DNA of 64,000 bases from Synechococcus sp. 1G10 (GTDB lineage: Bacteria; Cyanobacteriota; Cyanobacteriia; PCC-6307; Cyanobiaceae). The first letter of the stretch is position 1. Each line of letters begins with the position of its first letter. Below the pieces are notes generated by a model. The model was given only the letters and a program-made list of their open reading frames with translations. It had not been told where the DNA came from and did no database searches. The translations under genes and the position numbers were made by a program. Positions 8,834-16,771 of the stretch are shown here, piece after piece. The stretch lies in NCBI RefSeq assembly GCF_002252625.1, contig NZ_NQKW01000001.1, forward strand, positions 248,001-312,000. The letters are read 5' to 3'.

Positions 8834-9400
8834 ATGGCTGATTCGCCGATCCGGGCAGCGTTGGATCAGGCGCTGATGGCACACCAGCCTCCCCATCACA
8901 ATCTGGCCGGCCTCTATGACGCCTGTTCAGGTCCGGTGTATCGCCTGGCCATGATGCTGTGCGGCTCCAGCCAGGAGGCGGAAGATCTCTGCCACGACGT
9001 CTTTCTGCGTTATTGGCAGCAGGACCGCTATGAGCCCTCCCGTGGACCGGTGCTGGCCTATCTGTTGCTGTTGACCCGCTCGATGGCGATCAACCGGATC
9101 AACCAGCGCAAAAACCGCTGGCAGCTGGTGCAACGCTGGTCGGAGCAGTTGTTTCCCAGGGCCGTGGCCAGTCCCCAGGCCAGCGCTGAGGCCGACGATC
9201 TGGCCGAAAGGGTTCGAGCGGCTCTCGCTGCGATTCCGACCAATCAACGCGAGGTGCTGGAGATGGCTTACTACGAAGGCCTGAGCCAGTCGGCCATCGC
9301 CGAGCGGTTGCAACAGCCCCTCGGCACCGTCAAGACCCGCTCCCGACAGGGCCTGATCCGCCTGCGGGAGCTGCTGATCGATTTCCGGAGCACCCCATGA
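8834..9400 (+). CDS. ECF-type RNA polymerase sigma factor
   Basis: This 188-aa protein has sigma region 2 (LYDACSGPVYRLAMMLCG and EAEDLCHDVFLRYW) and region 4 (IPTNQREVLEMAYYEGLSQ, then a helix-turn-helix ending GTVKTRSRQGLIRLRELL), with no region 3, so it is a group 4 (ECF) factor. I chose ATG 8834; an in-frame ATG at 8816 is possible. The stop overlaps the anti-sigma gene by 4 bases (ATGA), the standard arrangement of a regulator and its inhibitor. It probably controls an envelope or redox stress response; the neighbouring DM13 operon is a candidate target. Confidence 0.9.
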   Translation: MADSPIRAALDQALMAHQPPHHNLAGLYDACSGPVYRLAMMLCGSSQEAEDLCHDVFLRYWQQDRYEPSRGPVLAYLLLLTRSMAINRINQRKNRWQLVQRWSEQLFPRAVASPQASAEADDLAERVRAALAAIPTNQREVLEMAYYEGLSQSAIAERLQQPLGTVKTRSRQGLIRLRELLIDFRSTP

Positions 9401-10134
9401 ACCCCCACGACAGCAACCCGGAGAGCTCAAGCGACGCCCTGCTGGCTGGCCATGCCCTCGGTGACCTGGATGCAGCCGAACGGGAGCAGCTCTCGTCATT
9501 GCTGCTTCGCAGGCCTGAGCTGCGCGATCGCCTCGGCGAATTCCAGACCACCCTGGAACTGCTCCCCCTGGCCTTGCCGGCGGCGACGCCACCGTTGCGC
9601 CTCCGCCACCGGCTGCTGGAGCAGCGGGAACGGCAACCCAGCCCCCCGGCCAGGCCCTTCGCCTGGGGGATCACAGCCCTGCTGGGCGTTGCCGTGATCG
9701 GCCTTGGCCTCGTGCAGCAGCAGACCAACCGGCAACTGGCCCAGCTTCAGAACCAACTCAGCAGCCAGGCTCAGGGTGAGATCCGCTCAGCCTGGCCAAG
9801 CAGCGCCACCGCGCCGAGGCGCCTGCCGCTGCAAACCACCACCGCCGGCCTCCCGACGAACGGGGAGGTGATGGTGACGGGCAACCCGACCCACAACGTG
9901 CTGATGTTGAACAATCTCCCGCCAGCCCCACCCCGACACTTCTATCGGCTTTGGGCCAGGGTCGATGGCGAGCTGGTTGGCTGCGTCGCCTTCGTGCCCA
10001 CGGAGCAGGGCCATGTGGCGATGTTGATCCCACCGATGCCCACCAGCCTGGCCACCAGCGTGAGCGTGAGCCTGGAAACCGATCCGATCGGCCGTTCGCC
10101 CACCGGGCCGATGCTGCTGAGCAGCAGCCTCTGA
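9397..10134 (+). CDS. Anti-sigma factor, RskA-like
   Basis: This 245-aa single-pass membrane protein has a cytoplasmic N-terminus with the anti-sigma helix [20 protein letters not shown], a transmembrane segment at about 88-107 ([17 protein letters not shown]) and an extracytoplasmic domain with [15 protein letters not shown], a VSVSLE strand and a closing PTGPMLL turn typical of RskA C-terminal domains. There is no zinc HxxxCxxC motif. It is translationally coupled to the upstream sigma factor. Release of sigma would need regulated proteolysis or a ligand, neither visible here. Confidence 0.85.
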   Translation: MNPHDSNPESSSDALLAGHALGDLDAAEREQLSSLLLRRPELRDRLGEFQTTLELLPLALPAATPPLRLRHRLLEQRERQPSPPARPFAWGITALLGVAVIGLGLVQQQTNRQLAQLQNQLSSQAQGEIRSAWPSSATAPRRLPLQTTTAGLPTNGEVMVTGNPTHNVLMLNNLPPAPPRHFYRLWARVDGELVGCVAFVPTEQGHVAMLIPPMPTSLATSVSVSLETDPIGRSPTGPMLLSSSL

Positions 10135-10252
10135 AGCAAGCCTGGCTCAGGCCAGCACGCCCCGTGGTTCGGTCAACCCTCCTCCGGAGCCCTTGATCAG
10201 CTCCACAGCCTTTCACTAGGGTCGATAGGACAAGATTCATCCTTCATTTGCC

Positions 10253-12148
10253 ATGACGGTGCTGGAACAAGGCCAGATTCAGATCCACACCGAAAACATT
10301 TTCCCAATCATCAAAAAGGCCGTCTATTCCGGCCATGAGGTGTTTCTGCGGGAGCTGGTCAGCAACGGTGTCGATGCGATCAGCAAGCGCCGCATGGCCG
10401 CTATGGCTGGCGACTGCAACGAGGGTGAGGAAGGCAAAATTCAGATCCGCATCGACAGGGAAGCGAAGACGCTCACCATCAGCGACAACGGCATCGGCAT
10501 GACGGCCGATGAGGTGAAGCGCTACATCAACCAGGTGGCCTTCTCCAGTGCCGAGGAGTTTCTGGAGAAATACAAGCGCGAAGACGACGCAATCATCGGC
10601 CATTTCGGTCTTGGCTTCTATTCCAGCTTCATGGTGGCGGCCAAGGTGGAGCTGGTGAGCCTCAGTGCCCGCGCCGGGGCCGAAGCCGTGCTCTGGAGCT
10701 GTGACGGCTCCCCCAACTTCAGTCTGGAATCTGGTGAACGCGCCGAACCCGGCACCGATGTGATCCTGCACCTCCAGGAGGAGGAGCTGGAGTACATAGA
10801 GCCGGCCCGCATCCGCTCGCTGATCACCACCTACTGCGACTTCCTGCCGGTGGCCGTGCAGCTGGAGGGCGAAACGGTGAACAAGCGGGAGGCGCCCTGG
10901 CGCAAAAACCCGCGGGAGTTGAGCGACGACGATTACATCGCCCTTTACCGCTACCTCTACCCGTTCCAGGGCGATCCTCTGCTCTGGGTGCACCTCAACA
11001 CCGACTACCCCTACACCCTGCAGGGAATCCTCTATTTCCCCAGGATCACCGGCCGGGCCGACTGGGAGAAAGGCGAGATCCGCCTCTACTGCAACCAGGT
11101 GTTCGTGAGCGACTCGATCAAGGAGGTGGTGCCCCGCTACCTGCTACCCCTGCGCGGCGTGATCGATTCCCCCGACATCCCCCTCAACGTGAGCCGCAGC
11201 GCGCTGCAGACGGATCGGCGTGTGCGTTCCATCGGCGGCTTCGTGGCCAAGAAGGTGGGGGACCGGCTCAAGGAGCTGCACCGCGATGAGCCCGCCCGCT
11301 ATGCCGAGATCTGGGAAGGAATCGCCCCATTCATCAAGATCGGCGCCATGGAGGACGAGAAATTCGCCGATCAGGTGGCCGAGCTGATCCTGTTCGGCAC
11401 CACCGCCGCCGCCGCGGATACCGACCCCATCGCCGCTGGCGACAAGGCCTACACCACTCTCACGGGTTACCGCAGCCGCCTCGGTGAGAAGGATCAGAAG
11501 CGCATCCTCTACTGCACCGATGAAGCGTCCCAGGCCGGTCCCCTGGCCCTCTGGCAGGGAGAGGGGTCGGAAGTGCTGCTGGCCGACACCCTGATCGACG
11601 CCCAGTTCATCCCCTGGCTGGAGGCCCGCCACGAGGAGCTCAGCTTCCGCAGGGTCGATGCCGAGCTTGATGACAGCCTGCGCGAGCAGGAGAGCGAGCT
11701 GGTGGATGCCGAGGGCAAGGACAGCTCCGAGCAGCTGCGGGAACTGTTCAAGACCGCCCTAGGCGATGAACGCATCACCATCCAGGTGCAGGCCCTGAAA
11801 GGGGAGAACGCCCCTGCGGCCCTGATCCTGTTGCCCGAGCAGATGCGTCGCCTCAACGACATGGGTGCCCTGATGGAGCAACGACTGCCGGGGCTGCCCG
11901 ACCATCACGTGCTGCTGGTGAACCGCCGCCATCCGCTGGTGGAGGGGCTGCTCAAGCTCGCGGCCGGCTCGGTGATCACCGCCGCAGGTGGGGCGTCACC
12001 CAGTCAGCAGCTGGCCAGCGATCTCAGCCGCCATCTCCACGACATGGCCCGCCTCGCCGTGGGAGGACTGGAGCCCAACCAGCTGGCCGGCTTCCAGCAG
12101 CGCAGCGCTGAACTGATGGGCCGCCTGATGGAGCGGGGCCTCGTCTGA
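10253..12148 (+). CDS. htpG: Molecular chaperone HtpG (Hsp90)
   Basis: This 631-aa cytosolic ATP-dependent chaperone has the GHKL ATP-binding elements in order: [12 protein letters not shown] (residues 34-45), SDNGIGM (77-83) and [12 protein letters not shown] (117-128), followed by middle and C-terminal dimerisation domains. Length matches bacterial Hsp90. It follows the anti-sigma gene after about 118 bp with AT-richer sequence before the start, so it probably has its own promoter. It ends at TGA 12146-12148, about 100 bp before rpmB. Confidence 0.96.
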   Translation: MTVLEQGQIQIHTENIFPIIKKAVYSGHEVFLRELVSNGVDAISKRRMAAMAGDCNEGEEGKIQIRIDREAKTLTISDNGIGMTADEVKRYINQVAFSSAEEFLEKYKREDDAIIGHFGLGFYSSFMVAAKVELVSLSARAGAEAVLWSCDGSPNFSLESGERAEPGTDVILHLQEEELEYIEPARIRSLITTYCDFLPVAVQLEGETVNKREAPWRKNPRELSDDDYIALYRYLYPFQGDPLLWVHLNTDYPYTLQGILYFPRITGRADWEKGEIRLYCNQVFVSDSIKEVVPRYLLPLRGVIDSPDIPLNVSRSALQTDRRVRSIGGFVAKKVGDRLKELHRDEPARYAEIWEGIAPFIKIGAMEDEKFADQVAELILFGTTAAAADTDPIAAGDKAYTTLTGYRSRLGEKDQKRILYCTDEASQAGPLALWQGEGSEVLLADTLIDAQFIPWLEARHEELSFRRVDAELDDSLREQESELVDAEGKDSSEQLRELFKTALGDERITIQVQALKGENAPAALILLPEQMRRLNDMGALMEQRLPGLPDHHVLLVNRRHPLVEGLLKLAAGSVITAAGGASPSQQLASDLSRHLHDMARLAVGGLEPNQLAGFQQRSAELMGRLMERGLV

Positions 12149-12246
12149 TGCAGTCCGTTGTAGGGCCACCCCCTTTGTTAAGGTGGACTCTTGGCAACAT
12201 CCAGTTTTGCTGGAGCTTGCCTGTTCACTGCGTTTCGGTTGCCTTC

Positions 12247-12483
12247 ATGTCACGGGTTTGTCAGCTCACCGGCAAGCGCGCCAACAACGGCATGGCTGTC
12301 AGCCATTCCCACGTGCGCACCAAGAAACTCCAACAGGTGAACCTGCAGGAACGCCGGCTCTGGTGGGCGGAGGGCAACCGCTGGGTGAAGCTGAGGGTCG
12401 CCACCAGCACCTTGCGCACGATCCAGAAAAAAGGTCTTGGCGCCTATGCCCGCGAACTGGGCATCAACCTGGCCAAGATCTGA
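12247..12483 (+). CDS. rpmB: 50S ribosomal protein L28
   Basis: This 78-aa protein has the L28 signature: [15 protein letters not shown] at the N-terminus, SHSHVRTKK, and a basic tail with LRTIQKKG. It is part of the large ribosomal subunit. ATG 12247 gives the canonical N-terminus. The 98 bp upstream contain a small hairpin-capable ATCCAGTTTTGCTGGA segment and probably the promoter. Confidence 0.97.
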   Translation: MSRVCQLTGKRANNGMAVSHSHVRTKKLQQVNLQERRLWWAEGNRWVKLRVATSTLRTIQKKGLGAYARELGINLAKI

Positions 12484-12506
12484 TCGTCCTCTGAAGTCTG
12501 CACCCC

Positions 12507-13085
12507 GTGAACCGTCGCCAACTCCTGGAAGGAGCGCTCGTTCACGCCGGTGAGGCCCTTTTAGTTCCTGGCTTGGTGGCTCCCTTGCTCGGCTTGCCTC
12601 TCAAAGCAAACGCCTTGGGTGGGACCCTGCCGCCCCTTGATCAGCCAGCGCCCGATTTTTGTCTGCCTGGATTCGGCCCTGATCTCGACCCATCCGGCAG
12701 CCTTTCTCTCGGCGACCTCAAGGGCAGATGGCTGGCGCTTTACTTCTATCCCAAGGATTTCACAGGCGGCTGCACCCTTGAAGCGCGCGGTTTTCAGCGC
12801 GATCTGGAGCAGTTCCATCGGCTTGATGCCCAGGTGGTTGGTGTCAGCGCTGATGACGTTGCTGACCATGCCTCCTTCTGTGACAGCGAAGGGTTGGTGT
12901 TTCCCTTGCTCTCCGACCCCGGCGGGGCAGTCAGCCAGCGCTATGGATCCTGGATCGCCCCCTTCTCCCAGCGGCATACCTTTCTGATCGACCCGAACGG
13001 GGTGCTCAGGGCCCGCTGGGTGGCGGTCCGCCCCCAGGGCCACAGCCGGGAGGTGCTCGATGAACTCTCCCGTCTCCAGGCTTGA
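12507..13085 (+). CDS. Peroxiredoxin, BCP/PrxQ-like, single-cysteine motif
   Basis: This 192-aa thiol peroxidase starts at GTG 12507. The peroxidatic motif is YPKDFTGGCTLEARGFQ; the cysteine usually found five residues later in PrxQ is replaced, so it is predicted to act as a 1-Cys or atypical enzyme. Catalytic-domain landmarks VVGVSADDVADHASFC and FPLLSDPGG follow. The N-terminal 35 residues (MNRRQLLEGALVHAGEALL) contain a twin-arginine-like motif and a hydrophobic stretch, so it may be exported. The gene lies 23 bp after rpmB. Confidence 0.9.
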   Translation: MNRRQLLEGALVHAGEALLVPGLVAPLLGLPLKANALGGTLPPLDQPAPDFCLPGFGPDLDPSGSLSLGDLKGRWLALYFYPKDFTGGCTLEARGFQRDLEQFHRLDAQVVGVSADDVADHASFCDSEGLVFPLLSDPGGAVSQRYGSWIAPFSQRHTFLIDPNGVLRARWVAVRPQGHSREVLDELSRLQA

Positions 13086-13196
13086 TCGGCTTTTAGGCGG
13101 AGCATGGCAGGGCAGCCAATGTTTCCAATTGCCAACAGCGTTGTTGACGTAATAGACGTTCAACGTTGAGGGTGATCCTGTCTTTCTCTGAGTTCC

Positions 13197-14015
13197 GTGC
13201 CGGATATTGCTGCTCTGATCGCTACCACGGTCGTTCCGTTCCTGTTCAAGTTGGTGGGGGCGGTAGCCCTCTGGATCGTTGGTGGCTGGTTGATCCAGTT
13301 CGCCATGAAGCTGACCCGGGGGGCACTGCGTAGCAGCAACCTCGATGCCACGGTGATCTCCTACCTGCTGAACATCCTCGGCGCCGTGCTGCGGGTGATC
13401 CTCGTGGTGGCCATCCTCGGCTTCTTCGGGATTGAAACAGCCAGCTTCGCCGCTCTGCTGGCCGGCGCCGGCGTGGCGATCGGGGCGGCCTGGAGCGGCA
13501 TGCTCGGCAACTTCGCCGCCGGGGTGTTCCTGCAGGTGTTCCGTCCGTTCAGCGTCGGCGATTTCATCACGGCTGCCGGCGTCACCGGCACTGTCGAAGA
13601 GATCGGCATGTTCGTGACCTCCATGCTGGCTCCTGACAACGTGCGCAACATCGTGCCCAACGGCAAACTGTTCGGAGACACCATCCAGAACTACTCCGTG
13701 CATGACTTCCGCCGGGTGGAACTGGTGGCCCAGCTCGACAACAGCGCCGATGTGGCCAAGGCGATCAGCCTGCTCAAAGCAGGACTGGCCACGGTACCCA
13801 ATCAATTCAAGGGCATGCCTGGCGATGTGGAAGTGCTGGAGTTCAGCGAGCGCGGTCCGAAGCTTGCCGTGCGGCCCTACACCCACACCTCCAACTACTG
13901 GCAGGTCTATTTCGACACCAACCGCATGATTGTCGACGTGCTCGGGGCCAACGGCTTCCCAGTGCCGCGCATTCCAGTGGCGATGGCCTCAGCTGCTGCC
14001 GGCTCTTTGAACTGA
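13197..14015 (+). CDS. MscS-family mechanosensitive ion channel
   Basis: This 272-aa protein starts at GTG 13197 and has three N-terminal transmembrane helices. The pore helix TM3 is rich in Gly/Ala (FAALLAGAGVAIGAAWSG) and is followed by FRPFSVGDFI and the beta domain with IVPNGKLFGDTIQNYS, all MscS hallmarks. Such channels open under membrane tension and release osmolytes on osmotic downshift. Length matches the small MscS class. The upstream 110 bp contain AT-richer sequence with a short near-palindrome (TTGACGT and ACGTTCAA at about 13146-13165), possibly promoter-related. Confidence 0.92.
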   Translation: MPDIAALIATTVVPFLFKLVGAVALWIVGGWLIQFAMKLTRGALRSSNLDATVISYLLNILGAVLRVILVVAILGFFGIETASFAALLAGAGVAIGAAWSGMLGNFAAGVFLQVFRPFSVGDFITAAGVTGTVEEIGMFVTSMLAPDNVRNIVPNGKLFGDTIQNYSVHDFRRVELVAQLDNSADVAKAISLLKAGLATVPNQFKGMPGDVEVLEFSERGPKLAVRPYTHTSNYWQVYFDTNRMIVDVLGANGFPVPRIPVAMASAAAGSLN

Positions 14016-14028
14016 AACTGAACACAGT

Positions 14029-15087
14029 TCAGCGCCCCAGCCAGCGCCTCAGCAACTCGCCGTGGACGGCTGTGTCCCGGCGCAGTCCCACCACCTTCTG
14101 CGGCTGGGGGGGCTGATCCAGTTGCTGTAGCCAGTCCCGCTCAAGGTTGACAGAATCCTGGGGTTGGTCCAGATCGAGACAGGGACACGCCAGGGCGTCA
14201 GCCGCGGCGCGCACCTTGGGGTCGTAGCTGAGGGCGGCCAGGGGTGCACCGGCCAGTGCCGCCACGATCAGCCCGTGCAGCCGCATCGAGAGCACCAGTG
14301 CGGAGCCGCAGAAGATCTCCATCGCCTCCTCGGGCGTGGCCACGAGCTCTTCCCGGCTGCGGCGGTAGAGCCGCTGGGGGACAAGCCCCTGGTCCTGCAA
14401 TGCAGCGAGCAGGCCCCGGTCCTGATCCCGGTGAAATGGCAGCCAGATCACCTCCCGATCCGCAGCGGCCGCCACAGCGTCGAGGGCCGCCAGCAGGGGC
14501 GTCCAGCGCGAGCCCTCCAACAGCTGGGTGGGCCGCCAGCAGAGCACCAGAGGGCCACCTTGACCATGCCAGGGCCTTGTCGCCAACGACCAGACAGGAT
14601 CACTGCCAAGCTGACCTGGCCTTCCCCAGGCAGCGGCCAGGCCCGCTGATCCTGGATCCCTCCAACTGCTGGCCTGCACCAGGGTCAGCAATCTCCTGAC
14701 CAGCAGGCGACTGCGGCGCCGGCGCAGAGGCCCCAGACCCTGGCCCCAGAGCAGCACAGGCTTTCCCTGAAGCCGTGCCGAGATGATCAGGGCGGCGTAG
14801 TAGAGGAGGCTGCGGAAGCTGGTGGCGTCCTGAAGCAGACTGCCGCCCCCCAACACAAGAGCGTCACACCGATCGAGAGCACGACGCACAGTCGCGAAAT
14901 CCCTTCGCGCACAGGTGCGCACCCCCAGGCGCTGCTCCACCTCCCCCTGATCGAAGGCGGTCACGAGCGGATCACAGCCCTCGGGCAACTGGGCCAGCAG
15001 GGCGGTGAGCAGGGCATCGTCGCCCAGGTTGTGCTCGCCGTAGTAGCCGCAGAGCAGCGGTTGAACCCTCTTGCGCTCTGGTGCCAC
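14029..15087 (-). CDS. csaB: Polysaccharide pyruvyl transferase CsaB
   Basis: This 352-aa protein has the polysaccharide pyruvyl transferase domain: LLCGYYGEHNLGDDALL at the N-terminus, DALVLGGGSLLQD in the middle, and ALVLSMRLHGLIVAALAG near the C-terminus. It transfers pyruvate from phosphoenolpyruvate to cell-wall or sheath polysaccharide, which in other bacteria anchors S-layer proteins. I placed the start at GTG 15087, just before the conserved domain; the frame is open to 15183 but the extra residues overlap the hli promoter region and look non-coding. Confidence 0.88.
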   Translation of the reverse strand: MAPERKRVQPLLCGYYGEHNLGDDALLTALLAQLPEGCDPLVTAFDQGEVEQRLGVRTCARRDFATVRRALDRCDALVLGGGSLLQDATSFRSLLYYAALIISARLQGKPVLLWGQGLGPLRRRRSRLLVRRLLTLVQASSWRDPGSAGLAAAWGRPGQLGSDPVWSLATRPWHGQGGPLVLCWRPTQLLEGSRWTPLLAALDAVAAAADREVIWLPFHRDQDRGLLAALQDQGLVPQRLYRRSREELVATPEEAMEIFCGSALVLSMRLHGLIVAALAGAPLAALSYDPKVRAAADALACPCLDLDQPQDSVNLERDWLQQLDQPPQPQKVVGLRRDTAVHGELLRRWLGR

Positions 15088-15222
15088 CAGACTCCCGATC
15101 CAACCTGCGCAGAGGTTACGAGAACGTGGACGGCGTACCCAGGCCCAGGGGGAGCCGAGACCAATCCCCCAGGCAGTAGCCAAAACCCTTTACTTGCTGT
15201 TACAGTCAACGCTTCACACTCG

Positions 15223-15366
15223 ATGACCACCTCCGATTCCCGCTTCGGTTTCGTCTCCTTCGCCGAAACCTGGAATGGCCGCCTTGCCATGCTCGGCTTC
15301 GTGATTGGCCTTGCCACCGAGCTTCTCACCGGTCAGGGCATCCTCGGCCAGATCGGCCTCGGCTGA
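15223..15366 (+). CDS. hli: High-light-inducible protein (one-helix chlorophyll-binding protein)
   Basis: This 47-aa thylakoid protein has one transmembrane helix carrying the ExxNxR chlorophyll-binding motif (E15, N18, R20 in FAETWNGRLAMLGFVIGL) shared with the LHC/ELIP superfamily. HliPs bind chlorophyll and carotenoid and protect photosystem assembly intermediates under excess light. The length matches the short Hli class of picocyanobacteria. It is followed closely by a strong intrinsic terminator, so it is likely a monocistronic transcript. Confidence 0.93.
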   Translation: MTTSDSRFGFVSFAETWNGRLAMLGFVIGLATELLTGQGILGQIGLG

Positions 15367-15382
15367 ACTCCATTCACTGCCA

Positions 15383-15631
15383 TCACTTGAACCCGCCCGT
15401 TCTCACGGGCGGTTTTTTTATTGAGCTGGACCTAGCCTGCGCCGGTGGCCTGAACACCAGGTAGCTGAGGCCCACGAGGGTCCGCTGCCGCAAGCTGCTC
15501 AAAGCCTCCACCGTCTCGTGGCCAGCCCTCAGTGCCAGCAGCGCTGAGAAGCCAGCCACGAGGCTGAGCCTGAGGGGCAACGGGGCGCACGTCGTGGCCG
15601 ACTCTCCGCTCGGGCCCTGGGTTCCGTACAT
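15383..15631 (-). CDS. Possible small protein opposite the hli terminator (weak)
   Basis: A minus-strand frame of 82 codons starts at ATG 15631 and fills the gap between hli and the DUF2499 gene. It contains a moderately hydrophobic stretch (LRLSLVAGFSALLALRAG) and then ALSSLRQRTLVGLSYLVF. I do not recognise the family. Its last codons run through the hli terminator, which argues against it or for a later C-terminus. No ribosome binding site stands out. Confidence 0.25.
   Translation of the reverse strand: MYGTQGPSGESATTCAPLPLRLSLVAGFSALLALRAGHETVEALSSLRQRTLVGLSYLVFRPPAQARSSSIKKPPVRTGGFK
15393..15419 (+). terminator. Intrinsic terminator after hli
   Basis: A perfect 8-bp stem CCGCCCGT / ACGGGCGG with a TCTC loop is followed by seven T residues, 27 bp after the hli stop codon. 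This is a canonical rho-independent terminator. Confidence 0.93.
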
Positions 15632-15658
15632 TGCGGTTCCATCTGGGTGCCGGGCGCC

Positions 15659-15958
15659 ATGCATGCCCTTTCACTGCCCACCTGGTGGATCCATGTGGCC
15701 TCGGTGCTGGAGTGGGTCCTGGCGATGGCGGCCGTGATCCGCTGGGGTGAGCGGCGCGGCGAAACGGAATGGCGCTGGCTGGCCCTGGCCATGCTGCCGG
15801 CGCTGGTGAGCGCCATGGCCGCCTGCACCTGGCACCTGTTCGACAACCCCCGGGAGCTCCAGGGTCTCGTGGTCTTCCAGGCCGGCACCACCTTGCTGGG
15901 CAACGTGGCCCTGGCAGCGGCAGCCTGGACGCTGCTACCCGAAAGGAGCCGGTCATGA
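15659..15958 (+). CDS. DUF2499 family membrane protein
   Basis: This 99-aa protein has about three hydrophobic helices and begins MHALSLPTWWIHVASVLEW, the typical opening of the DUF2499 family of cyanobacteria and plastids. CTWHLFDNP in the middle is also characteristic. Function is unknown. Its stop overlaps the start of the DUF3593 gene (ATGA), and the two families recur as neighbours in cyanobacteria, which suggests a common complex or process. I chose ATG 15659 because it gives the family-typical N-terminus. Confidence 0.85.
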   Translation: MHALSLPTWWIHVASVLEWVLAMAAVIRWGERRGETEWRWLALAMLPALVSAMAACTWHLFDNPRELQGLVVFQAGTTLLGNVALAAAAWTLLPERSRS

Positions 15959-16314
15959 ATGTCCTTGAGGTTCTGGCGTCAGTTGATCCCGGCCCCCTGT
16001 TCGTGCTGTCGCTGCTGCCCTATCTGGCCTTCCTGCGCTGGGCCGGAGCCAGCGGGCGTTTCCCGCCCCTGGCCCTGCGCGGCTTCCAGTTCACCCTGGT
16101 GTTCGTGGCCGTCACGATCGGCGCTGCTGTGGTGGCGGAGCAGCGCTACGGCCAGCAACTCGCTGATGTGGACCCCCTCCATGGAGGGGCAGAGGTCTTC
16201 CTGACGGTGGCCAACCTGCTGGTGCTCTGGGGCTTCAGCCGTGGCGGCAAGGAGCCATCAGCTCCGGAGACTGAAAGCGATGCCGTGAGTCTGAACAACG
16301 GGCCTGAGCAGTGA
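15955..16314 (+). CDS. DUF3593 family membrane protein
   Basis: This 119-aa protein has three predicted transmembrane segments and family-typical residues (PGPLFVLSLLPYLAFLRW, then FQFTLVFVAVTIGAAVVA and AEVFLTVANLLVLWGF). An AAGGAG ribosome binding site lies 6 bases before ATG 15955. It is translationally coupled to the upstream DUF2499 gene. Function is unknown. The last 25 residues are polar and probably cytoplasmic or stromal. Confidence 0.85.
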   Translation: MNVLEVLASVDPGPLFVLSLLPYLAFLRWAGASGRFPPLALRGFQFTLVFVAVTIGAAVVAEQRYGQQLADVDPLHGGAEVFLTVANLLVLWGFSRGGKEPSAPETESDAVSLNNGPEQ

Positions 16315-16383
16315 ACAAGTCTTAAGCGCCGGTGAACAGTCAGCGGTTCCCCCGCAAGATGGGGCGTCAGTTTCAGATCGTCC

Positions 16384-16641
16384 ATGATCACTCCTCTTCT
16401 CGCCATGGCGCCCGCCTCGCTGACCTGGTCGCCGAAGGTGGCGTTGGTGATGATTGTCTGCAACGTGATCGCCATCGGCATCGGCAAGGCCACCATCAAG
16501 TACCCCTCCGAGGGTGCCCAGCTGCCCAACTCCCAGTTCTTCGGCGGCCTGAGCCACGCCTCCCTGCTGGCCACCACCAGCCTGGGTCACATCTTCGGCA
16601 TCGGCGCCATCCAGGGCCTGGCCTCCCGCGGCGTGCTCTGA
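16384..16641 (+). CDS. psaK: Photosystem I subunit PsaK
   Basis: This 85-aa thylakoid protein has two transmembrane helices, the second carrying GLSHASLLATTSLGHIFGIGAI, characteristic of PsaK (subunit X). PsaK lies at the periphery of the PSI monomer, binds chlorophyll and takes part in energy transfer from phycobilisomes. It is a single-gene unit flanked downstream by a bidirectional terminator shared with dxs. Confidence 0.95.
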   Translation: MITPLLAMAPASLTWSPKVALVMIVCNVIAIGIGKATIKYPSEGAQLPNSQFFGGLSHASLLATTSLGHIFGIGAIQGLASRGVL

Positions 16642-16696
16642 AGTCCAGTCTCGGGCCTGATTTTCGCAGGCCCGAACCGACGATCAAAGCAATCAC

Positions 16697-16729
16697 AAAA
16701 AAAGGGCGGGCTTCACACCCGCCCTTTTT
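16697..16729. terminator. Bidirectional terminator between psaK and dxs
   Basis: An A-run followed by GGGCGGG, a short CTTCACA loop, CCCGCCC and a T-run forms a stem with U-tracts on either strand. It lies between the convergent psaK and dxs genes and should stop transcription from both sides. Confidence 0.92.
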
Positions 16730-16771
16730 GTTGAGCGTGAATCCAGCAGCGGCCTGAGCCTATGCGGCGAT

